A stretch of 64,000 nucleotides of DNA from a virus, in the IMG/VR virus record IMGVR_UViG_3300047552_000910, positions 1-64,000 of that record. One strand, written 5' to 3'. Of the stretch, positions 49,365 to 57,858 are shown piece by piece (the stretch's first letter is position 1; every line of letters starts with the position of its first letter). Both the position numbers and the translations under genes were made by a program. Below the pieces are notes generated by a model. It did not search any database. It saw only the letters and a program-made list of their open reading frames with translations, and had not been told where the DNA came from.

Positions 49365-50009
49365 TTAGTTGATAATAGTATTGATTTTTTTAATAGACTC
49401 GCCTAGTTGTAATTTTACCAATAAAAGTGTTTTTTCGTCTGAAACATAAAAGTATTTGCCATAAGTCAAATGCGGGTAATTTAATTGAAGAATGCTGCTT
49501 TCGGTCATTCTAATATTTTTATTATTCTTAGCCCAGTTAACAAATGTTTCGTTATTTGATTTCAAAGATTTCAAAGTTACTTTATAACCGAATGGTACAT
49601 TTGGCATTCTAATGGTGTCGGGCGATAGTGTTATTCCGTCTTCTGGTTTATGTATTTCTCTTACTCGATTTTTACACAAATCCATTAATTCTAAAATATC
49701 ATCGTATGAATTAGTATAAACCGACACATATCGTTCAACCCGCAAATCTATATCTTTAAATCCTTTCAAACAACGGAGGAATTTTAATGCAAATTCTTTA
49801 TCAGCTGCGGTATTAATATGATTATATTTCCAAATACTTAATTGGAGCGGCTTAGGATTGTATACGGTGGTGGCTAATAACCGTTCTATTGAATCGAAAT
49901 CTGGCTTTTTGTTAACCTTTGAACGAAATATTCTAGAGCCAGGACAATCGATTACAATTTTAAATTGATATTGATTCTTGTACAGTCGTCTCATCGGAAA
50001 AAATTTCAT
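49365..50009 (-). CDS. Unknown protein (214 aa) overlapping the clpA-like gene
   Basis: The start (ATG 50009, AAGG 9 nt upstream) lies 50 bp inside the clpA-like gene; Met6 is an alternative. An alpha/beta protein: QFKIVIDCPGSRIFRS, KPLQLSIWKYNHIN, VERYVSVYTNSYDDILELMD and YFYVSDEKTLLLVKLQLGE. There is no known motif, and it is not the usual ClpS adaptor in sequence. Because it is coupled to the clpA-like gene it may be a partner or adaptor, but this is only positional inference. Confidence 0.55.
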   Translation of the reverse strand: MKFFPMRRLYKNQYQFKIVIDCPGSRIFRSKVNKKPDFDSIERLLATTVYNPKPLQLSIWKYNHINTAADKEFALKFLRCLKGFKDIDLRVERYVSVYTNSYDDILELMDLCKNRVREIHKPEDGITLSPDTIRMPNVPFGYKVTLKSLKSNNETFVNWAKNNKNIRMTESSILQLNYPHLTYGKYFYVSDEKTLLLVKLQLGESIKKINTIIN

Positions 50010-52263
50010 GTGGTACCTTATTAAGTTGTGGTTTAATTCTTTTAGCCTTTCCGACTAATATTAGTTTATTGTTAGATGCATCGGTAGTAATATTCAACAC
50101 CCCTCCATTTTTAAGATTGCCGTAGAGGAGCATTTTAGCCAATTCACGCTTAATTTCCTTGTCAATAACGCGGCCCAACGGCCTTGCTCCCATTTTAGGA
50201 TCAAATCCTTTTTCTAAAAGCCAGTTAGTTGCTTCGTTGGTAAGTTTGATAGTAACACCTTTACTCTTTACTTGCCCTCTTAGTTCATTAATAAATTTTT
50301 CAGTAATAAGTTTCATTGTATCAACATCGAGCTTGTTAAACTGAATAATGCCGTCTAATCTATTTCTAAACTCTGGCGGGAAAAATTGTTTTAATTCAGT
50401 ATCTTCGTAAGTAGCTTCGAAGTTAGTAAATCCGATATGATTCTTTTCAGAAGCTTGCGCGCCTGCATTAGTTGTAAGAATAATAATAAGATTTCGGCAA
50501 TCTGCTTTCTTGCCATTCGATCCAGTGATTGACCCAGTATCCATCATTTGCAGCAAAATGGTTGATACATCCGGATGACTTTTTTCAATTTCGTCTAGTA
50601 GCAAAACTGCATTAGGATGTTCTTGAATTTGTGTAATCAGTACTCCGGCATTATCATCGAATCCAATATATCCGGGCGGACTACCTAATAATTTACTAAT
50701 ACTGTGTTTTTCTTGGTATTCCGACATATCTAACCTAATTAGTTCGACGCCAAGATGTTTAGCTAATGTTTTTGCAAGGATTGACTTTCCAGTACCTGTT
50801 TGGCCGGAAAATACAAAACTACCAACTGGTTTATGTTCTGGTTTTAATCCTGCTTGTGATATAGTAATAATGTTAACCAATTCGTCGATAGCAGTTGCTT
50901 GTCCGAATACTTCCGATTCTAACTTCTCCTTCAATGTTTCAATTTTATTATCTTGAGTCTCCATAATTTGCTCTTTGGGCAAATTGACCATTTTTGACAG
51001 TTCGTATTGGATATCTTCTTCTTCTATCACACGATGTTCTGTTGTTTTTAAATTAAACCTAGAACATGCGCAATCGATTAAATCGATTGCTTTATCGGGT
51101 AATTTTTTATCAGCTTGATACTTTACAGAAAGATCGATTGCTGCTTGCAGTGCAGCAACTTTAATTTTAACTTTATGAAATTGTTCGTAGTACTTCTTAA
51201 TACCTTTAAGTATTTCCAATGTCATTTCGGGGGACGGTTCATTTATTGTAACACGCTGGAATCTCCGCATTAATGCACGGTCTTTTTCGAAGTGTTTACG
51301 ATATTCTTCCCATGTAGTAGACGCGATTACTTTGATATTGCCTTTACTCAATGCAGGCTTCATCATATTCGCTAGGTCGTTTGATGAGTTGCTGCCCGCA
51401 CCTGCTCCGCTCATCATATGAGCTTCGTCTATTGCTAATATCGTTTTCCCTTGCTTTTGTAATGCAGCCAATACCGCTTTAAATCGTTCTTCAAATTCAC
51501 CTCGGTATTTGGATCCTGCTAATAATGCAGATATATCTAAATTGTATACAGTATAATTTGTTAAAAATTCAGGTACCAGTTTATTAACAATATTATAAGC
51601 AAGCCCTTCTAAAATTGAAGATTTGCCTGTACCTGGGTCGCCAACTAAAATAATAGAATTTTTAGTTCGTCTGCCCATAACTAATGCCACAGCAGTGAGT
51701 TCTTCTTCTCTGCCAATAACAGGATCAATTTTTTTGTCTTTAGCTAATTGGTTTAAGTTTGTAGTAAACGCCATTAATGCTTTTGAACTTCGGGCATCTA
51801 CTTGGTTATTATCAGTATCGCCCGTATCATTATTTGTAATACCTTCAATATAATCGTTAAATTTTGCCTTATCGATATTTGCGGGAGAGATATAATAATG
51901 AGCCCAAGTTTTTGTTTCGCTCATGATAGACAATAATACATCCAATGTTTCAATTTCTTGTCGGCCATTGAATAGTACTCGAGTAAATGCTCGATTTAGT
52001 ACCCTAGCAACTGCTTGGGTTTTTTTAGGCTTAACTACTTCGGTTACTGTGATTTCACTACATTGCGTTTTTAAATAATTAAGTACCGTGTCACTTAATT
52101 CTTGGGGATTTATTCCAAATTCTTGTACAGAGTCAATCACAGTTGACTCTGTTAATGATGCAAATAACAAATGTTCTACGGTAACATATTCATGATGTAA
52201 GTTTTGTGCAGTATCGATTGCTTTATCAAAAACTGCCTGTACATTTTCACTGAGTTTAACCAT
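49960..52263 (-). CDS. clpA: ClpA-like AAA+ unfoldase
   Basis: 767 aa, close to E. coli ClpA (758). Order: ClpN double-repeat domain (1-140), D1 with Walker A GDPGTGKS (208-215) and Walker B LAIDEAH (276-282), no M-domain, D2 with Walker A GQTGTGKS (487-494) and Walker B LLLDE (554-558). The loop before the EFRNRLD Arg-finger carries Ile610-Gly611-Phe612, equivalent to the IGL/IGF tripeptide by which ClpA docks ClpP. It should therefore form a protease with host ClpP. It overlaps dnaJ by 1 bp. Confidence 0.92.
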   Translation of the reverse strand: MVKLSENVQAVFDKAIDTAQNLHHEYVTVEHLLFASLTESTVIDSVQEFGINPQELSDTVLNYLKTQCSEITVTEVVKPKKTQAVARVLNRAFTRVLFNGRQEIETLDVLLSIMSETKTWAHYYISPANIDKAKFNDYIEGITNNDTGDTDNNQVDARSSKALMAFTTNLNQLAKDKKIDPVIGREEELTAVALVMGRRTKNSIILVGDPGTGKSSILEGLAYNIVNKLVPEFLTNYTVYNLDISALLAGSKYRGEFEERFKAVLAALQKQGKTILAIDEAHMMSGAGAGSNSSNDLANMMKPALSKGNIKVIASTTWEEYRKHFEKDRALMRRFQRVTINEPSPEMTLEILKGIKKYYEQFHKVKIKVAALQAAIDLSVKYQADKKLPDKAIDLIDCACSRFNLKTTEHRVIEEEDIQYELSKMVNLPKEQIMETQDNKIETLKEKLESEVFGQATAIDELVNIITISQAGLKPEHKPVGSFVFSGQTGTGKSILAKTLAKHLGVELIRLDMSEYQEKHSISKLLGSPPGYIGFDDNAGVLITQIQEHPNAVLLLDEIEKSHPDVSTILLQMMDTGSITGSNGKKADCRNLIIILTTNAGAQASEKNHIGFTNFEATYEDTELKQFFPPEFRNRLDGIIQFNKLDVDTMKLITEKFINELRGQVKSKGVTIKLTNEATNWLLEKGFDPKMGARPLGRVIDKEIKRELAKMLLYGNLKNGGVLNITTDASNNKLILVGKAKRIKPQLNKVPHEIFSDETTVQESISI

Positions 52264-53111
52264 TAATTTTTCCCTAAGTAGCTGTTAAGTTCTAGATTTA
52301 ACGTTTGGAGCTTATCTAACATCGTTTTATCTGTAATTTGCGGAGTTTTAATTTTTACAACACACACCATTCTACCTATTTGATTATTGTGTGGGTTTTT
52401 AAACCCGTAGTTTGGCACTGCTAATTTTGTGCCTGTTTCCGCACCAGGGTGGACTTTTAACAAAATAGTTTTATTGGTTATAGTTTTAATTTCTTTACTA
52501 GTGCCGATAATTGCTTCTATTGGATTAATCGTTACTTCGGTGTATATGTCGTCATCGTGCCGAGCAAAATTTGTGTCAGGCAATACCAGAATTGTTAAAT
52601 TAAGATTTCCTCTGGGGATATTTGGTATAGTGTCGTCACCAAGTCCATTGTATCTAACTGTTTCGCCGTGCGAAACTCCAGGAGGGATAGTAACATTGAC
52701 AGTATGCTGTTTATTAAACAGTTGGAATGTTGCTTCTATTTCTTTTCCTAAATAAGAGTCGAGTAATGATATTTGGCACCTAATATTCACATCCCTATTA
52801 CGTGGTGCTCGATTATTCTGCCGGCGAATATTTCCGAAGATATCGCCAAACGGGTTGTGGCCGTTAAATAAATCTTCGAAATTAATATTAGAAGTATTAA
52901 ATTGTGAATAACCGCCAGCCCGCATTGCATCATATTGCGCTCGCTTATTAGAATCACTAAGTGTTTCGTAAGCATGGTTAACACTTTTAAATGTTGCTTC
53001 GTCGCCGCCCCTGTCAGGATGATGTTTCATTGCTGCGGACTTAAATGCTTTTTTAATTTCTTCTTGCGAAGCAGACGGTTGTACGCCTAATGTTTCGTAA
53101 AAATTATCCAT
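52263..53111 (-). CDS. dnaJ: DnaJ/CbpA-like co-chaperone
   Basis: 282 aa from ATG 53111. J-domain (1-65) with YETLGVQPSASQEEIKKAFK and the HPDRGG loop that stimulates DnaK; then a Gly/Asn-Phe-rich linker, and two CTD beta domains (DVNIRCQISLLDSYLGKE, VTIPPGVSHGE). The zinc-finger domain is absent, as in CbpA (type B). No DnaK gene is in the window, so host DnaK is the likely partner. First gene of the dnaJ-clpA operon. Confidence 0.93.
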   Translation of the reverse strand: MDNFYETLGVQPSASQEEIKKAFKSAAMKHHPDRGGDEATFKSVNHAYETLSDSNKRAQYDAMRAGGYSQFNTSNINFEDLFNGHNPFGDIFGNIRRQNNRAPRNRDVNIRCQISLLDSYLGKEIEATFQLFNKQHTVNVTIPPGVSHGETVRYNGLGDDTIPNIPRGNLNLTILVLPDTNFARHDDDIYTEVTINPIEAIIGTSKEIKTITNKTILLKVHPGAETGTKLAVPNYGFKNPHNNQIGRMVCVVKIKTPQITDKTMLDKLQTLNLELNSYLGKN

Positions 53112-53142
53112 ATTTGTAAACCGTAGATTTTGAAAATGCAAA

Positions 53143-53192
53143 GTATGTTAAGTATATAAACATATGATATAACATACAAAGAAAAAAGTCAA
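53143..53192 (-). promoter_or_regulatory. Sigma-70 promoter with an overlapping inverted repeat before dnaJ
   Basis: TTGACT (53187-53192) and TATCAT (53164-53169) are separated by 17 bp. An 8-bp inverted repeat, GTATGTTA (53143-53150) with TAACATAC (53170-53177), spans the -10 region and could be an operator. The start codon is 32 nt beyond it. Confidence 0.65.
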
Positions 53193-53200
53193 GAGTAGTA

Positions 53201-53428
53201 TTACTTGCCCGATACTGGGGTGCCTTCGTGTTTTTGGTGCAGTTTTATTGTTTTACACTGTTCAACTAATTGACCTTGTTTATTTTTTACTGTTTCACAA
53301 ACTTGTTTTGTGGAAGATGCATTAGTTGGAGATTGTTTAGTATTAGTTGGCGGAGTGTTGCCAGTATCTTCTACACAGCCCGTCAAAAGCAGCATAGTTA
53401 TTAATAGAATTTTCAAAGTTGAAGCCAC
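53201..53428 (-). CDS. Small lipoprotein (75 aa)
   Basis: An N-terminal signal (KILLITMLLLTGC) has a lipobox LLTGC with the modified Cys at residue 18. The mature part is Thr/Asn/Pro-rich then CETVKNKQGQLVEQCKTIKL, where two Cys may pair. It lies at the end of the lysis cassette, after the holin-like gene. It could be a second spanin-like or surface-exclusion lipoprotein. Function unproven. Confidence 0.65.
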   Translation of the reverse strand: MASTLKILLITMLLLTGCVEDTGNTPPTNTKQSPTNASSTKQVCETVKNKQGQLVEQCKTIKLHQKHEGTPVSGK

Positions 53429-53433
53429 TGATA

Positions 53434-53847
53434 TTAATCCTCCTGCGTCGGTTCGTATTTTACATGTTTTCGTGGAGAGTCGCGTTGCTCGTCGTGATAT
53501 GCTCTATAATCCGCGTCTTCGTCATCTTTATCTTTACTTAATGCTTTACCAATGAGGGCATTAGCAACCCATGCCCCCATGTAGCCAATAAAATACCATT
53601 CTGATAAGTTATCAGATATTATCAAATATACAAAACCCCAGGTACTAACAATCCATGCTCCGAACCTAGAAATTTTTCTTTCGTTTAATTTACCGTTAAC
53701 TGCTATTAAATCTATTACTTCTATATCGTTTTTATTGTTTCTGTTTTGTGCCCATAAAAAAATGATTGTTCCTAGGACAAAAAAACCTAAAATAATATAC
53801 ATTATATCATTTGAGGTTAATAGTCCGTTGACGATTTTATCGAACAT
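53434..53847 (-). CDS. Putative holin-like membrane protein (137 aa)
   Basis: Three hydrophobic stretches: about 15-33 (IMYIILGFFVLGTIIFLW), 64-80 (AWIVSTWGFVYLIISDN) and 84-100 (WYFIGYMGAWVANALIG). The C-terminus is strongly charged (DKDDEDADYRAYHDEQRD). This layout is compatible with a class I holin and the gene sits directly after the o-spanin gene, but no sequence family is recognised, so the holin role is inferred from topology and location. Confidence 0.55.
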   Translation of the reverse strand: MFDKIVNGLLTSNDIMYIILGFFVLGTIIFLWAQNRNNKNDIEVIDLIAVNGKLNERKISRFGAWIVSTWGFVYLIISDNLSEWYFIGYMGAWVANALIGKALSKDKDDEDADYRAYHDEQRDSPRKHVKYEPTQED

Positions 53848-54110
53848 TATTTAACAGAATCGAATATTTTCTTTTGTTCTTTATGCCAGGCAATCCAAGC
53901 ATCGACTTTTAAACTGCATTCATAGTATTTAGAATAGTTTATAGTAACTACATCTAATACTTCACTTAACTTTGTTGTTTTATTATCAGTTAATACCAAT
54001 TCTCCGCACGGAGCAGTTAAACTAGGCGGAATATCTGGAAAATTTCTATTAACAGGGGCAGTTAGGCACCCACTTAATAGCATACACGGTAAAATGATTA
54101 AATATTTCAT
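53847..54110 (-). CDS. O-spanin-like lipoprotein (Rz1-type)
   Basis: 87 aa. Signal with lipobox (LPCMLLSGC, Cys15), followed by a Pro-containing PDIPPSLTAPCGELVLTD stretch, then NYSKYYECSLKVDAWIAWHK. That C-terminal pattern (NYxxYxEC...W..W) is common in outer-membrane spanin subunits of Gram-negative phages. It overlaps the upstream TM/coiled-coil gene by 4 bp, its likely inner-membrane partner. Together they would fuse the membranes at the end of lysis. Confidence 0.75.
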   Translation of the reverse strand: MKYLIILPCMLLSGCLTAPVNRNFPDIPPSLTAPCGELVLTDNKTTKLSEVLDVVTINYSKYYECSLKVDAWIAWHKEQKKIFDSVK

Positions 54111-54541
54111 TTCTTTTTTGGTTTTTTTGCCGAAGAATTAAGAATATCAACTACTTCGGGTGAAATTGTACATTTAGCATCTATTTTTGAAGAAACGTTT
54201 CGTATTTGTGCCTGGAGAGACTGCCGCATTTCTGTAACAGACTGTAAAGCAGCCATAAATTCATGATCTATCCTAGAATTAGCCTCCTCGGCTTGTTTTT
54301 CCGATATTGCAATCTTTAATTCTAATTCTGCAATCGCTGCTTTATATTCAGCGTCTTTTGCAATGCCGCCTTCGTACCACACGCTAATAACAGTCAGTAA
54401 AATTCCTAAGAGTTGAATTGGTAAGTTATACGTCGAAATAAAAGGTACAAATGTTAGTACAATGCTAGCAATTATCAGCAAAATGCCAATAATTAACATT
54501 ATATGAACTACAAAAGCAGGTAAAAAGTTTAAAATCCACAT
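54107..54541 (-). CDS. Putative inner-membrane spanin or holin-like protein
   Basis: ATG 54541 is preferred because it comes right after the endolysin stop (TAA-A-ATG). 144 aa: two hydrophobic segments (NFLPAFVVHIMLIIGILLII; LPIQLLGILLTVIS) then a long alpha-helical periplasmic-type coiled coil (AAIAELELKIAISEKQAEEA) and a Lys-rich end. A membrane anchor followed by a coiled coil, next to an o-spanin gene, suggests an i-spanin, although two TM segments are unusual; a holin is the alternative. Confidence 0.65.
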   Translation of the reverse strand: MWILNFLPAFVVHIMLIIGILLIIASIVLTFVPFISTYNLPIQLLGILLTVISVWYEGGIAKDAEYKAAIAELELKIAISEKQAEEANSRIDHEFMAALQSVTEMRQSLQAQIRNVSSKIDAKCTISPEVVDILNSSAKKPKKK

Positions 54542-54542
54542 T

Positions 54543-55172
54543 TTAAGCAAGTATTTGTTTAATTTTTTGATACAATTCCAATCTAGAATTGAGTCCAATT
54601 GTGCCACCGTTAATTTTCTTTGTTAACCCGAGCATATCTCCCTTGTCAGCTAATGGATTTAAGTTATTTTCCTCCCAAAACCAAGCTGCTGCTTGTATTG
54701 CTCCTTCGTATGTGCCTAAATAAGCAGGTATTTCTTCTAATGGAGTATCGATTGATTGTGCAAACGCTTTATAATTATTTTTGCCTGTTATTTGTAAAAT
54801 ACCTCGCCCACGATATCGATATCCATCTCCGGATGCTTCATCACCATTACCCATTCTATTACTGTATACTTTATTAGCAATTTTTTCTGGTTTATGAGCA
54901 TATCGATTTGCGTCTGCTAATGTAGGAAAATACTTAGGGAATACTTTTCTTAACGTTTCTGCCCGATAATTTAAATTTTCTGATAATACTGTGAAATTTA
55001 TGCTTTCATGCGCAGTTTGCGCTAAAAATGCTGAGACCCGTGGTTTAGTATTGATCTCATAATCAGGTAATATTTTGATTAGCGCAATATACCATTTATC
55101 TACATTATTATTACCCGCTAAAATTTTTGATAAATCAGCAATGCTAAAATCGAAGTCAAATTCCGTAGTCAT
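54543..55172 (-). CDS. GH19 (chitinase-like) endolysin
   Basis: 209 aa. The GH19 catalytic Glu pair is E56 (LAQTAHESINF) and E65 (LSENLNYRAE), followed by VYSNRMGNGDEASGDGYRYRG at 102-122 and RGILQITGKNNY. This family in phages cuts peptidoglycan glycan strands. No signal peptide, so it needs a holin to reach the wall. It overlaps the upstream gene by 4 bp and begins the lysis cassette: endolysin, TM/coiled-coil protein, o-spanin, holin-like protein, lipoprotein. Confidence 0.93.
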   Translation of the reverse strand: MTTEFDFDFSIADLSKILAGNNNVDKWYIALIKILPDYEINTKPRVSAFLAQTAHESINFTVLSENLNYRAETLRKVFPKYFPTLADANRYAHKPEKIANKVYSNRMGNGDEASGDGYRYRGRGILQITGKNNYKAFAQSIDTPLEEIPAYLGTYEGAIQAAAWFWEENNLNPLADKGDMLGLTKKINGGTIGLNSRLELYQKIKQILA

Positions 55173-55903
55173 ACTTTCTCCAATGCTACTGCATAATTAT
55201 TTGTTTCAAAGATGTATGTATTATTAATTTTATTAATATTATACGGACCAATATATTTGGTTAGATATAGTACATCAGCTATATCTTTATGTTCTAACAT
55301 AATAGGTCCTTTAATTTTACTGTATACTTCTTTTGATGTGCCGCTTGTAATTATATTAAACATTATTGGTGATTTATTACCGTTTCTAAATATAATAGAC
55401 TCGTCTAATAGTGTAATATCATCGACAAAGCTATTATCAAAGAAATTAATAAAATTTTCTAATACATTACGATTAGTAGCATCTTCATATTGGTTTTTAT
55501 CTAAAGGAACTACTTTTATTAAATTTTCCTTAGTGGCTGCATGGCTTTTAAAATTTTTGAAGTATCTAAACCGCATATCTTCGATACCTGTTAGTTGTTC
55601 AATACCTTTTAGTAGTTTTAAGATATAATCAACTGCATGACGATTTCGTTCAAGCTCGACAAATACAATATAATCACCGTCATCTGTTTCCCCGGCACTA
55701 ACATCGGCATCCAATACAAAATCATACCCCATTTCTATAAAGTTTTCTAGATCCTTAGCAGGATCTTCGTATTGAACTATAAAGTTCAGCACCATAATAT
55801 CTTCATCATCGCCAATTTTGCTCTTATAAGCATCTATGCCAAAAACTTTTTTGACTAAATTATTAAGATCGTTTGCTCGTAAGTTTTCTACAATTTTTGT
55901 CAT
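55169..55903 (-). CDS. Unknown conserved protein (244 aa)
   Basis: An alpha/beta protein: MTKIVENLRANDLNNLVKKV, DIMVLNFIVQYEDPAKDLEN, DFVLDADVSAGETDDGDYIV, and later EHKDIADVLYLTKYIGPYNI. No catalytic signature. Coupled by 4-bp overlap with the endolysin gene downstream and adjoining a Pro-rich protein gene upstream; all three would be transcribed from the late-type element at 56517-56528. A virion or assembly role is possible. Confidence 0.6.
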   Translation of the reverse strand: MTKIVENLRANDLNNLVKKVFGIDAYKSKIGDDEDIMVLNFIVQYEDPAKDLENFIEMGYDFVLDADVSAGETDDGDYIVFVELERNRHAVDYILKLLKGIEQLTGIEDMRFRYFKNFKSHAATKENLIKVVPLDKNQYEDATNRNVLENFINFFDNSFVDDITLLDESIIFRNGNKSPIMFNIITSGTSKEVYSKIKGPIMLEHKDIADVLYLTKYIGPYNINKINNTYIFETNNYAVALEKV

Positions 55904-56491
55904 TTACATCATTCCTGGAACTGGTGTGGGCGGCATGCCTCCTGCAACGGGCGCGCCGGTTGGAGAAGGTGGCATTCCTGGTACAGGCGGCGTGGGTGGT
56001 ACTGGTGCATTTCCAGGAGCCGCGATATTATCAACAGGTGTACCCAACGATTCTTCGTTGTCATTGCGTAATTTGTCCATATAGCCTTTATACATATCAA
56101 ATGCCAACTTTTTAGGCATCATAATATTAACAAGCCAAATTGGCTTACGTTCTAATTTTCCTTTTTTAGTTCCTGGCCTAAAATCGTTTTCGGTTTTAAT
56201 CGGAACTGGTTCTATCAGGTGTGATTGTTCGTACTTAACCTTGCAGCCGATATCTAGTAACCGTTCGGCACCTGTAGGGTCAGGCATTTTTAATTTTGGC
56301 CACATAAATGCTACAGATATCCAATGTCTGTCTACTTGCGGACCATATGCCAATTCACCGTCTTCCCAGTTATCATAAGCATAAATATCCATTTCATCTA
56401 ATACTCGTTCGAAGTCTTTTAAAACAGCGAGATTAGAGTTGTTTTCGTATAAATCTTGTATATTTTCAATTACATCTAGAATGTCGTGCAT
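55904..56491 (-). CDS. Unknown protein with Pro/Gly/Met-rich tail (195 aa)
   Basis: The folded part (1-145) has an N-terminal acidic helix (ILDVIENIQDLYENN), VDRHWISVAFMWPKLKMPDP and KPIWLVNIMMPKKLAFDMYK. The last 45 residues are PxPxPPxPGMP repeats, as in some phage accessory proteins. The start has AGGA 8 nt upstream and a late-type AACAGGTAAATA 25 nt upstream. Function unknown. Confidence 0.6.
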   Translation of the reverse strand: MHDILDVIENIQDLYENNSNLAVLKDFERVLDEMDIYAYDNWEDGELAYGPQVDRHWISVAFMWPKLKMPDPTGAERLLDIGCKVKYEQSHLIEPVPIKTENDFRPGTKKGKLERKPIWLVNIMMPKKLAFDMYKGYMDKLRNDNEESLGTPVDNIAAPGNAPVPPTPPVPGMPPSPTGAPVAGGMPPTPVPGMM

Positions 56492-56516
56492 AATTAATCC
56501 TGTTGAGCATTATGAG

Positions 56517-56528
56517 TATTTACCTGTT
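56517..56528 (-). promoter_or_regulatory. Late-type promoter AACAGGTAAATA
   Basis: An exact copy of the 12-mer, 25 nt before the start of the 195-aa gene and 19 nt after the terminator of the clamp-loader gene. It heads the unit leading into the lysis cassette. Confidence 0.6.
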
Positions 56529-56547
56529 TCGACACGCTAGTCGTGGA

Positions 56548-56575
56548 AAAAGGTGAATGTATGCATTCACCTTTT
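56548..56575 (-). terminator. Rho-independent terminator after the clamp-loader gene
   Basis: A 12-bp perfect stem (AAAAGGTGAATG / CATTCACCTTTT) with a 4-nt loop, followed on the minus strand by a T run. It lies 6 nt past the clamp-loader stop codon. Confidence 0.88.
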
Positions 56576-56581
56576 AATTTG

Positions 56582-57505
56582 CTAGTTCAAGTAACTTAAT
56601 TTTATCAAGCAAGCTGCCATATTTATTTCAGAATCTGCACAAATAACATGATCCACTAATGCTTGTTTAATGATAAGGGTTGCTTTATTTTGTTTCTCTT
56701 CGTCTCCAAATAAGGAAATATTATTGTAGAGCCATACATAGATATCTTGCATTTCTTCCGGGCGAGCAGTCCCGCAAATTAGTTTTCTTGCTTCGGTAAT
56801 CTTGCCTGCCTTAAATAATTCAACCATTTTAATCTTATAATCGGCCGTAGTATTATCCGATGATTCTGGAACCATCAGTTTCTTATTAACGCTATTCAAT
56901 TGTACATTATTAATACATTTGCGTAAATCTGGGTAAGTACCTTTAACAAAAGTATCGAGTGTATCTAAATCAAATTCGATATCTTCAGAAATCAATATCT
57001 GTGCTGTTCGTGCAGTAAATTCATTTAAATCTAATTTTTCTATATGAAACCCTTGACAACGAGAATGTATAGCAGGAATAACCCTATTAGGATAATTTGC
57101 TGTGAATATGAATCTAGTAGTAGCGTGATGCGCTTCCATAACTCCGCGCAGTGCCGCCTGAGCCGCAGTTGATAAAAAATCGCATTCGTCCAAAAAGATT
57201 ACATTAAAATCACCAAACGGTATCAGTTGTGCAAAATTTACAATTTTATTACGGACATCATCAACCGAATTAGTTCTACTAGCATTTATTGCTAATACAT
57301 CTAGGTTATTAATTTGTAATTCGTTAATTAATATTTGGGCAAGACAAGATTTTCCTGTTCCTTGAACACCCGAAAAAATACAATTCGGAATTGACTGTTG
57401 TGTAATCCATTCCATTATTTGAGCTTTTTGTTGTTCATCTTTAAAAACATACTCGTCGATTGTTTTGGGTCTGTATTTTTCAACCCAAAGATCTTTAATT
57501 GCCAT
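56582..57505 (-). CDS. 44: Clamp loader ATPase subunit (T4 gp44/RFC-small-like)
   Basis: 307 aa (T4 gp44 is 319). WVEKYRPKTIDEYVF start, Walker A GVQGTGKS (46-53), Walker B IFLDECDF (103-110) and the SRC motif at 148-150 (IHSRCQGF) are the RFC boxes. It opens and loads the sliding clamp found at 38027-38758. The small gp62-type partner was not recognised in the window. It is a single-gene unit between two terminator hairpins. Confidence 0.93.
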   Translation of the reverse strand: MAIKDLWVEKYRPKTIDEYVFKDEQQKAQIMEWITQQSIPNCIFSGVQGTGKSCLAQILINELQINNLDVLAINASRTNSVDDVRNKIVNFAQLIPFGDFNVIFLDECDFLSTAAQAALRGVMEAHHATTRFIFTANYPNRVIPAIHSRCQGFHIEKLDLNEFTARTAQILISEDIEFDLDTLDTFVKGTYPDLRKCINNVQLNSVNKKLMVPESSDNTTADYKIKMVELFKAGKITEARKLICGTARPEEMQDIYVWLYNNISLFGDEEKQNKATLIIKQALVDHVICADSEINMAACLIKLSYLN

Positions 57506-57537
57506 GACGGCTCCTGATAATTGATTTATTGTTTAGA

Positions 57538-57571
57538 AAAAGTATTGAGGTCTTAAGACCTCAATACTTTT
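57538..57571 (-). terminator. Perfect palindromic terminator before the clamp-loader gene
   Basis: A 15-bp stem (AAAAGTATTGAGGTC / GACCTCAATACTTTT) with a TTAA loop, followed on the minus strand by TTTTTC. It overlaps the stop codon of the 95-aa gene and isolates the clamp-loader gene. Confidence 0.9.
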
Positions 57572-57857
57572 ATAGGCTATTTAATTGTGAAAATAATTCT
57601 TTAATTCGGCTAGTGTGTTCGTCAAGTGTACCCGAGGAACAAATCGCCCAAGTTGTTGGGACTTTAAAACAGTTCTTAATATTTCGATTTCCTGTAGTAA
57701 ACACTTGCATTTCTACCGAATAAGTAGAAGAAATTATTAATTTTCTACAACTTCCAGCCCGTTGGCGTTTCCATTCGTAACTAAGTAATTGGCAGCCAAG
57801 CCAACCATGTGATTGATAATAAACATTATCGACTACATATAATATACGATTAATCAT
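57570..57857 (-). CDS. Small unknown protein (95 aa)
   Basis: It starts one base after the stop of the collagen-like gene and ends in the terminator stem. Sequence features: aromatic-rich ILYVVDNVYYQSHGWLG, three Cys, and TWAICSSGTLDEHTSRIKE. It may be a small folded accessory or assembly protein for the fibre encoded next to it. No family recognised. Confidence 0.55.
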   Translation of the reverse strand: MINRILYVVDNVYYQSHGWLGCQLLSYEWKRQRAGSCRKLIISSTYSVEMQVFTTGNRNIKNCFKVPTTWAICSSGTLDEHTSRIKELFSQLNSL

Positions 57858-57858
57858 A

